A stretch of DNA of 64,000 nt from Flavobacterium endophyticum (GTDB lineage: Bacteria; Bacteroidota; Bacteroidia; Flavobacteriales; Flavobacteriaceae), in NCBI RefSeq assembly GCF_003634455.1, contig NZ_RBLC01000001.1:930001-994000 (forward strand), in the 5' to 3' direction. Positions 1-8,965 of this stretch are shown here, one piece after another (position 1 is the first letter of the stretch; each line of letters starts with the position of its first letter). A model generated the notes under the pieces. The model saw only the letters and a program-made list of their open reading frames with translations, was not told the origin of the DNA and made no database searches. The translations under genes were made by a program, and so were the position numbers.

Positions 1-558
1 AAAATCACGAATACAACCAACACGGCGCTCTGCTCTAGAATAATAAATTTCACGGTAAGGAACACATTAATTCCTTTTTCAATCCTAGGAGATCCAGCGG
101 AGCAGATTACTTTCGAATCGGATAGTAAGGTGACTGCAATTGTTACGCCGCAATCGCCCGATTTTCAATACATGATCGATGACAACGGCTGGCAAGACAG
201 CAATGTATTCCATAATATCAAAGAAGGCATCCATATTCTGAAAGTCAGAAACCGTTTTGGCTGTGGTGAAATCAGCACACGAATCGTAATCGTCGATTAC
301 CCTAAATACTTTACACCAAATGGTGACGGATTTAACGATACCTGGAACATCGGCGGAAGGACTTCGCTAGACATTTCCAACATCTATATTTTTGACCGTT
401 ATGGTAAAATCTTGACAGACCTTCGCGTAAATGGCATCGGCTGGGACGGTATGCATAACGGACATCCGCTTCCATCAGATGATTACTGGTTCAAAATACT
501 TTACGAAAAAGACGGAGTAAAAAAAGAATTCAAGAGCCACTTTACCTTGAAAAGATAA
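1..558 (+). CDS. C-terminal part of a T9SS cargo protein (type B sorting domain); 5' truncated by the window
   Basis: The reading frame is open from base 1 to the stop at 556-558, so only about 185 C-terminal residues are present. The last ~85 residues form a type B (gliding-motility type) T9SS sorting domain: the YFTPNGDGFNDTW motif, then IYIFDRYGK, GWDG and a final SHFTLKR strand. In Bacteroidota this domain directs secretion through the type IX machinery and often surface attachment of large adhesins. The function of the missing N-terminal part cannot be read here. A strong terminator follows directly, so this is the 3' end of its transcript. The nearest PorP/SprF gene in the window is about 60 kb away, so no partner is visible locally. 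Confidence 0.85.
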   Translation, partial: KITNTTNTALCSRIINFTVRNTLIPFSILGDPAEQITFESDSKVTAIVTPQSPDFQYMIDDNGWQDSNVFHNIKEGIHILKVRNRFGCGEISTRIVIVDYPKYFTPNGDGFNDTWNIGGRTSLDISNIYIFDRYGKILTDLRVNGIGWDGMHNGHPLPSDDYWFKILYEKDGVKKEFKSHFTLKR

Positions 559-564
559 AACCAC

Positions 565-596
565 AAAAAGCTGTCTCTTATAGAGGCAGCTTTTTT
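565..596 (+). terminator. Rho-independent terminator after the T9SS cargo gene
   Basis: A 14-bp near-perfect stem (565-578 with 582-595, one G-U pair) starts with an A-run and ends with a T-run. It lies 7 bases after the stop codon. Confidence 0.85.
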
Positions 597-597
597 A

Positions 598-630
598 TTT
601 GGCCTAATTCGCATAAAAATAGTACTTTTG
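598..630 (+). promoter_or_regulatory. map promoter (TTTG ... TACTTTTG)
   Basis: TTTG at 598-601 and TACTTTTG at 623-630 match the Bacteroidota -33/-7 consensus with a 21-base spacer. The upstream in-frame ATG at 628 lies inside the -7 box and cannot be the start, which supports the ATG at 652. Confidence 0.7.
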
Positions 631-651
631 CAAACTGATAAATTCCAATTT

Positions 652-1473
652 ATGATTATCCAAAAAACTAGAGAAGAAATTGAATTGATGCGTGAAAGTG
701 CTCTTTTAGTTTCAAAGACATTAGGCATGATTGCCGCAGAAATCAAGCCCGGAATCACGACTTTGCATCTGGACAAATTAGCAGAAGAATTTATTCGCGA
801 CCATGATGCTGTTCCAGGTTTTTTGGGTCTTTATGGCTGTCCGTCTTCCATCTTGACTAGCGTTAACGATCAAGTTGTTCACGGCTTGCCGACAAATACT
901 ATAATTGAAGAAGGCGATATTGTTTCTGTGGATTGTGGTGTTTTAAAGAATGAATATTATGGCGACCATGCCTATACTTTTGAAATTGGTGACGTGGCTC
1001 CAGAAACTAAAAAACTGCTTCAAGTTACCAAAGAATCACTGTATGTAGGAATAAGAGAATTCAAGATGGGAAACCGTGTTGAAGACGTAGGAAATGCTAT
1101 CCAAAAATATACCGAAGCTCATGGTTATGGAGTAGTTCGCGAATTGGTAGGACACGGTCTTGGCAAAAAAATGCACGAAGATCCAGAAATGCCGAATTAC
1201 GGAAAACGCGGACGCGGAAAATTATTTGTAGAAGGAATGGTCGTGGCTATCGAGCCAATGATCAATCTGGGCACAAAAAATATCAAACAGCTAAAAGACG
1301 GCTGGACAATCGTTACTGCCGATAGAAAACCGAGTGCCCATTTCGAGCATGACGTGGCTTTGGTCAACGGAAAACCAGAACTACTTTCGACCTTTTCTTA
1401 TATCTACAAAGCATTAGGAATTGAAAGCAATGAAGAAAACGAATTCAGAAGTCAGCCTTTGGTACTTTCCTAA
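652..1473 (+). CDS. map: Methionine aminopeptidase, type I
   Basis: Removes the initiator methionine from nascent proteins in the cytoplasm. The 273-residue product carries the five expected metal ligands: D94 (SVDCG), D105 (GDHAYTF), H168 (GHGLGKKMHEDP), E201 (AIEPM) and E232 (FEHDV). This is the full pita-bread peptidase fold, and the length is typical of type I enzymes. The start at 652 is chosen because an earlier in-frame ATG overlaps the -7 promoter box. The stop codon overlaps the start of the following methyltransferase gene (TAATG), so the two genes are probably co-transcribed and translationally coupled. Confidence 0.95.
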   Translation: MIIQKTREEIELMRESALLVSKTLGMIAAEIKPGITTLHLDKLAEEFIRDHDAVPGFLGLYGCPSSILTSVNDQVVHGLPTNTIIEEGDIVSVDCGVLKNEYYGDHAYTFEIGDVAPETKKLLQVTKESLYVGIREFKMGNRVEDVGNAIQKYTEAHGYGVVRELVGHGLGKKMHEDPEMPNYGKRGRGKLFVEGMVVAIEPMINLGTKNIKQLKDGWTIVTADRKPSAHFEHDVALVNGKPELLSTFSYIYKALGIESNEENEFRSQPLVLS

Positions 1474-2237
1474 TGAAAAAAATTTTCAGATTTGTCTTAA
1501 ATACGATTCCGAGGCCGATATTAATTCGCCTCAGCTATGTTATACGCCCTGTCCTTGCCTTTGCTTTAAAAGGAAAAAAATATACGGATCCGATTGACGG
1601 ACGAAGCTTCAAAAAGTTTCTACCGTATGGCTATGGGACGCAGCGAAACAATGTACTTTCCCCAAGCACTTTATCTTTAGAAAGGCATCGTCTGCTTTGG
1701 CTATATTTAAAAAACGAAACTGATTTTTTTACGGCTCCGAAAAAAGTACTGCATTTTGCTCCAGAACAGGCATTTTATAAAATCTTCAGAAATCAAAAAA
1801 ATCTGGATTATACGACAACCGACTTGCTGTCGCCATTGGCCGATGTAAAAGCAGACATCTGTAATTTGCCTTTTGAAGATAATTCATACGATGTCATTTT
1901 GTGCAACCACGTTTTGGAACATATCCCAGACGACACCAAAGCCATACAAGAATTATACAGGGTATTAAAACCTGGCGGAATGGGGATTTTTCAAATTCCG
2001 CAAGACCTAAAAAGAGAAACTACTTTTGAAGACAATTCGATTACTGATCAAAAAGAGCGTGCTAAAATTTTCGGACAATACGACCACGTTCGCGTGTACG
2101 GAAGGGATTATTTCGATAAACTAAGAAGCATTGGCTTTACCGTTGTCGAAGAAGATTATACTAAAAAATTAGGCTCCGAGCTCGTAGAACAGTATTGTTT
2201 AGCCAACGGAGAAATCATTCCGGTCTGCTATAAATAA
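1473..2237 (+). CDS. Class I SAM-dependent methyltransferase (Methyltransf_11 type)
   Basis: The 254-residue protein has a class I methyltransferase core around residues 95-180, including an acidic strand end (DLLSP), NLPFEDNSYDVILCNHVLEHIP as the post-II region and RVLKPGG as motif III. These features are typical of small-molecule or lipid methyltransferases of the UbiE/Methyltransf_11 type. The basic, hydrophobic N-terminus (about residues 1-35) may associate with membrane. The substrate cannot be inferred. The start overlaps the map stop by one base, and a terminator follows at 2251-2282. Confidence 0.8.
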   Translation: MKKIFRFVLNTIPRPILIRLSYVIRPVLAFALKGKKYTDPIDGRSFKKFLPYGYGTQRNNVLSPSTLSLERHRLLWLYLKNETDFFTAPKKVLHFAPEQAFYKIFRNQKNLDYTTTDLLSPLADVKADICNLPFEDNSYDVILCNHVLEHIPDDTKAIQELYRVLKPGGMGIFQIPQDLKRETTFEDNSITDQKERAKIFGQYDHVRVYGRDYFDKLRSIGFTVVEEDYTKKLGSELVEQYCLANGEIIPVCYK

Positions 2238-2250
2238 CGAAATTTAAAAT

Positions 2251-2282
2251 AAAAAAGCCTGATGAAATTCATCAGGCTTTTT
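2251..2282. terminator. Bidirectional terminator between the methyltransferase and the M16 peptidase
   Basis: A palindrome of AAAAAGCCTGATGAA with its complement, flanked by A- and T-runs, lies between the ends of two convergent genes. Confidence 0.85.
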
Positions 2283-2302
2283 ACATTCTTGCTTATTTCT
2301 GA

Positions 2303-5113
2303 TTAGCTTTTTTCTGGCATCAAGATACCTACTACCTTATCTTTTGTAAGATACTTTTTAGCTACGTCTTGGATGTCTTTCGCCGTGATAGCATTGATTT
2401 TCTCCTCCACTTTCAAGATATCTTCTGGACTTGTCCCATTCGTGTAAGAACGGTTGAAATTTGTCAGCCAATACCTATTTTCTTTGATGTCTTTTTTATA
2501 ATCCAACAATTCGGCTTCTTTGAATTTCGTAACATCAGCAGCTTGAGGACCGTTGTCGATTATTTTCTGCAACTCTCTCAAAGCCGAAGCTGTCAATTTC
2601 TCTGCATTGTCTGGACCGCAAGGGAAACCAATCGTAAAGTTATAAGCTCCGTTTGGCACTTTGCTCATGCTTCCTCTAGCGCTGATTCCATAAACACCGC
2701 TTTCGTTTTCTCTTAGCTCTTCAATCAGTTTGATTGTCAACACTTCGCCAAGAGCCTGCATTGCCAAGGCTTCTTTTGGGCTGTATTGCGCATCGCCATA
2801 GAACATAATCGAAACTGTACTTTTGGGATCTGTACCTTTGTTTACGATTTTCTTATGTTCACCTTTAAGCATTCTGTAGCCTAAGTCGATTGCTTTTTCT
2901 TTCTTGTCGCTAGATGGCAAAGCCGCTAAATATTTAGCTGAATATTCTTCGATTTTTTTATCATCGATGTTTCCTACAAAGAAAAATTCGAAATCGGCTG
3001 CATTCGCAAAACGCTCTTTATATTTATTGTACGCTACTTGATAATCTGTAAATTCCCATGCTTTTTCATCAGGAATCATTCCAAAGAATCTAGGATTTTC
3101 TTTAAGCAAATAGCCATATAATTCTTGCTGGAAATAGAATCCTGGCTGCGATGCCATGTTTTTGAAAAAACCTGATTGTTTTTGCTTGTAACCTTCAAAA
3201 GCATCTTTGTCAAAATTCAAGTCGGTGATATACCCAACCGTCATCTGGAATAGGTATTCCAAATCTTTTGGCGTAGCGCTTCCTCTAAGACCTTCTGTGG
3301 TATTACCGATGTATGGATTTACGCTGGCTACTTTCCCAGACATGAATTTGTTGATATCATTCTCTTTTAATCCAGAGAAACCAGCCTGAGTCAAGCCTCC
3401 GTTGGCAAACTGTACTTTTTTAAGCTCTTCATTCGAATACAAGTTCGTACCTCCAAAGCTGATAGCTTCCATCAAGATTTCGTCGTTTTTGAAGTCGGTT
3501 TTCTTATAAGTCACTTTTGCTCCGTTAGAAAGGAATAAAGTTGTCGTTCCTATTTTGTCGTTTTTCTCTTTTTTTACGATGCTTCCCGGTTTTAGTTCCT
3601 TTCTCAAAAGGCTAGAAGCAATTTCTGTATCTTTATAAGGAGTAATGTCAGCGTCGTTTACTTTTAAAGTATTTAACACTTCTTGTTCCGTCGGTTTTTT
3701 CAATCCGTCTTTTTCAGGACCTGTAAGGATTACGACTCTATTGTCTTCTTTGATATAATCTTTAACCAGACCATTTACATCTTTCAGTTCAATCCCTGGC
3801 AATATTTTTTTCATGGCATTAAATGTCCACTCAATTCCAGGTGTCGGTTCTTTTTCTAGGAAATGCGACTGATATTCTCCTACAAATTCTCTAGAATCTG
3901 TTTTATCTCTGTCGTTATACGCAGACTCTGTATTCGCTAAAAATTCAGATTTTGCTCTATCTAGCTCGCCTTGCGTAAAACCGTATTTTTTTGCTCTTTC
4001 GTTTTCTGTAACCAACACTTTTAAAGCTTCCAATTGCTTGTCTTCTTGCGACATTGCAAATGATTGGTATGCTTCTTTTGTTCGGGCCCACGTGCCTCCA
4101 TGATACGAATAGCCATAGGTAAATGGCGGAGTTGGTGAGTTGGTAAGCTCGTTCAATCTGTTGTTGATCATTGTAGAATACAATCCTTCAACTAAAGATT
4201 TTCTAAAATCATTGACATTTACAATAGGTTTTGGCGTATCGTAGTCTTTATAAACCAACTGAACTTGCGCTGCCGAAGCTTCTTTATCGCTTTCAACGGC
4301 TACAAAAGTTTCTTTGTGATTAGGAACGTCATACACTTTTCTAGGTCTTTCGTTTTTAGGATTTTTATACGAAGCGAAATGCTCCTTAATTTTTTTCTCC
4401 ATAGCCGCCACATCGATGTCTCCAACCACGATAACGCTCATCAAGTTTGGACGGTACCAATCTTTATAGAAACTTACCAGCTTATCATACTTGAAGTTTT
4501 CAAGGATTTCTTTCTTACCGATTGGAAGACGTTCCGCATAATGCGAGTTGTACATCATTTTCGGCATATAGCGTCCCATCATTCTTTTACCCGCTCCTAA
4601 ACCGATACGGTATTCTTCTAAAACAACACCACGTTCTTTGTCAATTTCTTCTGGAGTAAGAACAGCATTGAAAGCCCAATCTTCGATAATTTGGAACCCT
4701 TTTTCTAGTTTTTCAGGATCATCAGATGGAATCGGAAGAAAATAAACGGTTTCGTCAAAACTGGTGTAAGCATTTAAATGCTGTCCGAACTTAACGCCGA
4801 TACTCTGCAGATAGTCTACCAATTTATTTTTTGGGAAACGCTTTGTTCCGTTAAAACACATATGTTCCATGAAATGCGCAAGACCTTGCTGGTCGTCGTT
4901 TTCAAGGATAGAACCGGCATTAATGACAAGCCTTAAATCTACTTTGTTTTCAGGCTTTGCATTTTTTTTGATGTAGTACGTCAATCCGTTCTCCAATTTT
5001 CCTGTTTTCACAGTGGAGTCAAAAGGAACGGGACTGTCGCCTTTAAGTTCTTGTGCAAAAATCGACATCGGAAATGCCAGTAAAAGCACAAATAGTTTGT
5101 TGTAATGTTTCAT
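2303..5113 (-). CDS. M16 family zinc metallopeptidase (insulinase/pitrilysin-like), exported
   Basis: The 936-residue protein begins with a signal peptide (about 20 residues, ending IFAQ). The inverted zinc motif HFMEH is at H80-E83-H84, with a downstream conserved Glu region (KERGVVLEEYR). The C-terminal half repeats the M16 fold without the zinc motif, as in two-domain M16 peptidases that form a clamshell around small peptides. It probably acts in the periplasm or envelope on peptides. It is transcribed away from the plug gene and converges on the methyltransferase gene. I saw no perfect -7 box upstream, so its promoter is not assigned. Confidence 0.9.
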   Translation of the reverse strand: MKHYNKLFVLLLAFPMSIFAQELKGDSPVPFDSTVKTGKLENGLTYYIKKNAKPENKVDLRLVINAGSILENDDQQGLAHFMEHMCFNGTKRFPKNKLVDYLQSIGVKFGQHLNAYTSFDETVYFLPIPSDDPEKLEKGFQIIEDWAFNAVLTPEEIDKERGVVLEEYRIGLGAGKRMMGRYMPKMMYNSHYAERLPIGKKEILENFKYDKLVSFYKDWYRPNLMSVIVVGDIDVAAMEKKIKEHFASYKNPKNERPRKVYDVPNHKETFVAVESDKEASAAQVQLVYKDYDTPKPIVNVNDFRKSLVEGLYSTMINNRLNELTNSPTPPFTYGYSYHGGTWARTKEAYQSFAMSQEDKQLEALKVLVTENERAKKYGFTQGELDRAKSEFLANTESAYNDRDKTDSREFVGEYQSHFLEKEPTPGIEWTFNAMKKILPGIELKDVNGLVKDYIKEDNRVVILTGPEKDGLKKPTEQEVLNTLKVNDADITPYKDTEIASSLLRKELKPGSIVKKEKNDKIGTTTLFLSNGAKVTYKKTDFKNDEILMEAISFGGTNLYSNEELKKVQFANGGLTQAGFSGLKENDINKFMSGKVASVNPYIGNTTEGLRGSATPKDLEYLFQMTVGYITDLNFDKDAFEGYKQKQSGFFKNMASQPGFYFQQELYGYLLKENPRFFGMIPDEKAWEFTDYQVAYNKYKERFANAADFEFFFVGNIDDKKIEEYSAKYLAALPSSDKKEKAIDLGYRMLKGEHKKIVNKGTDPKSTVSIMFYGDAQYSPKEALAMQALGEVLTIKLIEELRENESGVYGISARGSMSKVPNGAYNFTIGFPCGPDNAEKLTASALRELQKIIDNGPQAADVTKFKEAELLDYKKDIKENRYWLTNFNRSYTNGTSPEDILKVEEKINAITAKDIQDVAKKYLTKDKVVGILMPEKS

Positions 5114-5284
5114 TTGGTTGCTATTTTTGTTGTTATAAAACTAAAGTTATAACTACAAATAAAACTATTTATTATAAAACATTTAACAGAAAATACGCAC
5201 CTTTTTCTTATCTTATTAAAATTATTTTAATTATTCCTTAACACCCTCAATGTTTGGCATAATTCTCGTACAATTTATTATCAT

Positions 5285-5292
5285 TATATTTG
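5285..5292 (+). promoter_or_regulatory. -7 box TATATTTG upstream of the T9SS plug gene
   Basis: A perfect TAnnTTTG box lies 33 bases before the ATG at 5325. It falls inside the longer in-frame extension that would begin at 5250, which argues against that upstream start. Confidence 0.55.
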
Positions 5293-5324
5293 TTATTATA
5301 AATCCGATAAAATCTACTTTAAAG

Positions 5325-6575
5325 ATGAATAAGAATTATTTTATTGTTTTGCTGGCCTGCTTATTTTGTAGCGTAAGTAAAGCACAAGTCCAAACAGAAA
5401 TTGCTCCTCCTTTCAATATAAAAACAGTTTCATTTGTTCAAAACGGACAAAATGTAATTCCAATATTCAGTCTTCAAGATGGATTTCAGCTTCAATTTGA
5501 TGATTTATACGGCAATGAGGCCAACTATTATTATGAGATCGTTCACTGTGACTATAATTGGACGCCTTCTCAACTTGTAAAAAGCGAGTATATCCAAGGA
5601 TTCGACAACCAAAGAATTCAAGATTATGAAAATTCTTTTAATACGTTGCAACTTTACTCTCACTACAGATTGTCCTTCCCAAATAAATTCACGCAGTTTA
5701 GAGTGAGCGGCAATTACATGATCAAAATTTTAAACGAAGACAAAGATGTCGTCTTTTCCAGAAAACTCATTTTATATGAAGATCTGGTTTCTGTTCCATT
5801 ACAGATCAAAAGAGCCAGAGATGTCCGCGATATCAATTATATGCACAATTTAGATTTCGCAGTAAAGTCGAATGCCATCACTTTTGTCAATCCGTTGCAA
5901 AGCGTAAAAGTCATGCTTTTGCAGAACGGGCAGTTTAACGAGGCTACCTACAATATCAAACCGCAATACACAATCGGTAATGACCTGATTTATAAATACG
6001 ATAAAGAGACCCAGTTTTGGGGAGGTAACGAATTTTTATATTTTGACAATAAGGAAATCCGATCGCCGGTAAACAACATCAGTTATGTACAAGCAAAAGA
6101 TTTGTACGAGCCGCACCTTTATGTCAACAAAGCAAGAGCGAGCCAAGTGTATACTTTCAATCCTGACGTAAACGGAAACTTCGTGGTCCGTAATCTGAAC
6201 GCACAAAACAATGAAGTAGAAGCTGATTACGCTTGGGTATTTTTCACGTTAGACGCACCTAATTATTTCGGAAAGAACAGTATATACATCAATGGCATGT
6301 TTAACAATTATGCCTTGAATGATGAAAATCGTATGGATTTTAATACAAAAACAGGATTGTATGAAAAAGCAATTGTTATCAAGCAAGGCTTTACGAACTT
6401 CCAGTATGTCATTGCAGACAAAACTGGCAAGATTGATCATGCCAATGCAATTGACGGAAATTTTTACCAAACGGAGAACAACTATCAGGTAATTGTTTAT
6501 TACAGAGGCATGAATGAAAGGTATGATAAAGTAATCGGAAGAGGAATCGCTAATTCTGAAAACATTATCAACTAA
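5325..6575 (+). CDS. DUF5103 family protein, type IX secretion system plug-like
   Basis: The 416-residue product starts with a signal peptide (MNKNYFIVLLACLF...SKAQ) followed by beta-rich sequence matching the DUF5103 family, which includes the Plug protein that closes the periplasmic side of the SprA translocon in Flavobacterium. Recognisable family features are the N-terminal IAPPFNIKTVSF stretch, HCDYNW, and the C-terminal YFGKNSIYINGMFNNY and NFYQTENNY segments. The start at 5325 is chosen over an in-frame ATG at 5250 because it begins a clean signal peptide and lies just after a -7 box. The T9SS cargo genes elsewhere in the window fit this role. The plug assignment rests on family recognition by eye. 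Confidence 0.8.
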   Translation: MNKNYFIVLLACLFCSVSKAQVQTEIAPPFNIKTVSFVQNGQNVIPIFSLQDGFQLQFDDLYGNEANYYYEIVHCDYNWTPSQLVKSEYIQGFDNQRIQDYENSFNTLQLYSHYRLSFPNKFTQFRVSGNYMIKILNEDKDVVFSRKLILYEDLVSVPLQIKRARDVRDINYMHNLDFAVKSNAITFVNPLQSVKVMLLQNGQFNEATYNIKPQYTIGNDLIYKYDKETQFWGGNEFLYFDNKEIRSPVNNISYVQAKDLYEPHLYVNKARASQVYTFNPDVNGNFVVRNLNAQNNEVEADYAWVFFTLDAPNYFGKNSIYINGMFNNYALNDENRMDFNTKTGLYEKAIVIKQGFTNFQYVIADKTGKIDHANAIDGNFYQTENNYQVIVYYRGMNERYDKVIGRGIANSENIIN

Positions 6576-6642
6576 AATGCTAAAAAACTGTTTTTAAAAC
6601 CATTAAGCAAAATTTAATAGCAAAAGCAGCCATCCAATAGTA

Positions 6643-6658
6643 TAAATTTGTAATTTTG
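6643..6658 (+). promoter_or_regulatory. Two overlapping-spaced -7 boxes before apaG
   Basis: TAAATTTG (6643-6650) and TAATTTTG (6651-6658) both match TAnnTTTG, 18-26 bases before the apaG ATG. One or both may be used. Confidence 0.5.
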
Positions 6659-6676
6659 AAACATTATTAGCAATTT

Positions 6677-7063
6677 ATGGTTACGCAAATAACTCGAGGC
6701 ATTAAAATTTCTGTCCTGACTAGTTTTGAAGGAACGTACTTCAAGAACTACAAAATTCACTTTGCCTTTAGTTATGAAATCACGATTGAAAACCATAGCA
6801 AAGATTCTGTACAGCTCATGTCCCGCCACTGGGAAATTTTTGATTCTTTAAATAACAAAGAATTTGTCGATGGCGAAGGTGTGATCGGCAAAAAGCCTGT
6901 ATTAAAACCAGGAGAATCCCATACGTATAGCTCTGGCTGTCTTCTTTCATCGCCTTTTGGCGCTATGAAAGGCTATTTCAACATGATCAATTTTACATCG
7001 ACAAGAAACTTTAGAGTGATTGTTCCTACTTTCAGATTAAGCGCTCCTTTTGCGTTGAATTAA
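6677..7063 (+). CDS. apaG: ApaG family protein
   Basis: The 128-residue protein spans a single ApaG domain, a fibronectin-III-like beta sandwich. Visible family motifs are the N-terminal TRGIKISVLTSF, FSYEITIENHSKDSVQLMSRHW, VDGEGVIGKKPVLKPGESHTYSSG, and the MKGYFNM region. ApaG has been linked to Co2+/Mg2+ efflux phenotypes in enterobacteria, but its biochemical role is not settled. The length is typical. It stands alone between the plug gene and pruA, with its own -7 boxes. Confidence 0.92.
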   Translation: MVTQITRGIKISVLTSFEGTYFKNYKIHFAFSYEITIENHSKDSVQLMSRHWEIFDSLNNKEFVDGEGVIGKKPVLKPGESHTYSSGCLLSSPFGAMKGYFNMINFTSTRNFRVIVPTFRLSAPFALN

Positions 7064-7114
7064 TCTTAAAAATTCTAGCCATTTCATCTTGCTTAGTCGG
7101 CATAAGCTGTTTCA

Positions 7115-7186
7115 TTCAATAAGAATTACATTATTGTTATTGAAATGGTAATTCTTTCTATAATCCCTATTCATTTCGTATCTTTG
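7115..7186 (+). promoter_or_regulatory. pruA promoter region with nested inverted repeats
   Basis: A TATCTTTG -7 box lies at 7179-7186, 44 bases before the pruA ATG. Just upstream are a 9-bp perfect inverted repeat (AAGAATTAC 7121-7129 with GTAATTCTT 7148-7156) and an overlapping 8-bp one (TTCAATAA 7116-7123 with TTATTGAA 7137-7144). These could be an operator or only AT-rich chance symmetry. Confidence 0.5.
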
Positions 7187-7229
7187 CCACGCAAAAATTT
7201 GATATTATTAAATATAAAAACAAATCAGT

Positions 7230-8858
7230 ATGCCAAAAGGAATTTACAATGTTCCGAGAGCTATTAACGAACCTGTTAAGTCGTATGCTCCAGGAAGTCC
7301 AGAAAGAGAACAAGTTTTAAAAACGTATAAAGAATTATATAATTCAACTGTCGATATCCCTTTATTTATCGGTGATGAAGAAATCAAAACGGGAGATACA
7401 AAAAGATTATTTCCGCCGTTTGACCATCAGCATAATTTAGGTCAATACCATCAAGCGGACAAGCCTTTGGTAGAAAAAGCGATTTCATCTGCTTTGAAAG
7501 CTCGTGAAAAATGGGCTACCATGCCATGGGAACATAGAGCGGCGATATTTTTAAAAGCAGCTGAATTATTAGCTGGACCTTATCGCGCTAAGATCAATGC
7601 TGCAACTATGATTGCTCAAGGAAAAACGGTTCACCAAGCAGAAATTGATTCGGCTTGCGAATTTATCGATTTCTTGCGTTTCAACGTACAGTTCATGACG
7701 GAAATCTATGCACAACAGCCTGTTTCTTCTGAAGGAATCTGGAACCGCTTAGAGCACCGTCCGTTAGAAGGTTTTGTGTATGCAGTTACTCCTTTTAACT
7801 TTACTGCTATTGCCGGAAACTTGCCATCTTGCGTTGCCTTGATGGGTAATGTTGTGGTTTGGAAACCTTCTGCAACTCAAGTATATTCTGCGAATGTGAT
7901 TATGGAAGTTTTCCAAAAAGCGGGATTGCCAAAAGGCGTTATCAATATGGTCAATGGAGATTCTGCCATGATTACAGATACGTTATTGGAAAGCCCAGAT
8001 TTTGCCGGAATCCACTTTACAGGCTCAACTGGAGTTTTCAACAGTATGTGGGCAAAAATCGGACAGAACATCAGCAAATACAAAACCTACCCAAGAATCG
8101 TCGGAGAAACTGGAGGAAAAGATTTCGTTTGGGCACATCCGTCATCCAATCCGATTGAAGTAGCTACTGCCCTGTCTCGCGGTGCTTTTGAATACCAAGG
8201 ACAAAAATGTTCAGCAGCTTCAAGAGCCTATATTCCTGCTTCTATCTGGGGTCCTGTAAAAGAACGCGTTGTAGCCGACATCAAATCGTTTAAAATGGGT
8301 TCACCAGAAGATACTTCAAACTTTGTTTCTGCCGTAATTACAGAAGCATCATTTGATAAATTAGCGAAAGCAATTGACGATGCAAAAGCCTCTTCAGAAG
8401 CAGAAGTTATTGTGGGCGGCGGTTATGACAAATTAAAAGGATGGTTTATCGAGCCTACGATTATCGTTACTACAAATCCGAAATACGACACAATGTCGAC
8501 CGAATTATTCGGTCCTGTCTTGACAATATATGTTTACGAAGATGCCAAATGGGAAGAATCGTTAAAATTAGTTGACGAGACTTCAATTTATGCTTTGACA
8601 GGTGCCATCTTCTCTCAAGACCGCTACGCTATTGACTTTGCTGCAAAAGCTTTGGTTAATGCTGCCGGAAACTTCTACATCAACGACAAGCCGACTGGAG
8701 CTGTAGTTGGCCAACAGCCATTTGGTGGCGCAAGAGCTTCGGGAACGAATGATAAAGCAGGCTCTATCCTGAATTTGCTTCGTTGGGTTTCTCCAAGAAC
8801 CATCAAAGAAACTTTTATTCCTGCAACGGATTATAGATATCCTTTTCTTGGAGAATAA
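7230..8858 (+). CDS. pruA: L-glutamate gamma-semialdehyde dehydrogenase (1-pyrroline-5-carboxylate dehydrogenase)
   Basis: Oxidises glutamate semialdehyde (from pyrroline-5-carboxylate) to glutamate with NAD+, the second step of proline catabolism. The 542-residue product is the single-function form, without a PutA proline dehydrogenase domain. The aldehyde dehydrogenase signatures are the general base E293 in VGETGGKD, catalytic C327 in GQKCSAASR, FTGSTG for NAD binding, and PFGGARASGTNDKAG near the C-terminus. The start gives a typical MPKGIYNVPRAINEPV N-terminus. It is monocistronic and shares a terminator with the convergent rsmG. No proline dehydrogenase gene is adjacent. Confidence 0.95.
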   Translation: MPKGIYNVPRAINEPVKSYAPGSPEREQVLKTYKELYNSTVDIPLFIGDEEIKTGDTKRLFPPFDHQHNLGQYHQADKPLVEKAISSALKAREKWATMPWEHRAAIFLKAAELLAGPYRAKINAATMIAQGKTVHQAEIDSACEFIDFLRFNVQFMTEIYAQQPVSSEGIWNRLEHRPLEGFVYAVTPFNFTAIAGNLPSCVALMGNVVVWKPSATQVYSANVIMEVFQKAGLPKGVINMVNGDSAMITDTLLESPDFAGIHFTGSTGVFNSMWAKIGQNISKYKTYPRIVGETGGKDFVWAHPSSNPIEVATALSRGAFEYQGQKCSAASRAYIPASIWGPVKERVVADIKSFKMGSPEDTSNFVSAVITEASFDKLAKAIDDAKASSEAEVIVGGGYDKLKGWFIEPTIIVTTNPKYDTMSTELFGPVLTIYVYEDAKWEESLKLVDETSIYALTGAIFSQDRYAIDFAAKALVNAAGNFYINDKPTGAVVGQQPFGGARASGTNDKAGSILNLLRWVSPRTIKETFIPATDYRYPFLGE

Positions 8859-8910
8859 ATAAGTCATAAAGTTTGAAAGTCGAAAGCTGTAAAGACTTTT
8901 GATTGTAAAT

Positions 8911-8946
8911 AAAAAAAGCCGAATCTAGATTTAGATTCGGCTTTTT
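8911..8946. terminator. Bidirectional terminator between pruA and rsmG
   Basis: A perfect stem AAAAAGCCGAATCT / AGATTCGGCTTTTT (8913-8926 with 8933-8946), with A/T runs on both sides, lies between convergent genes. Confidence 0.85.
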
Positions 8947-8965
8947 ACTTTATGAATTTAAACTT

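Noticed and set aside
1873..2300. Possible gene for a regulatory RNA at the methyltransferase 3' end
   Set aside because: The only structure is the bidirectional terminator at 2251-2282.
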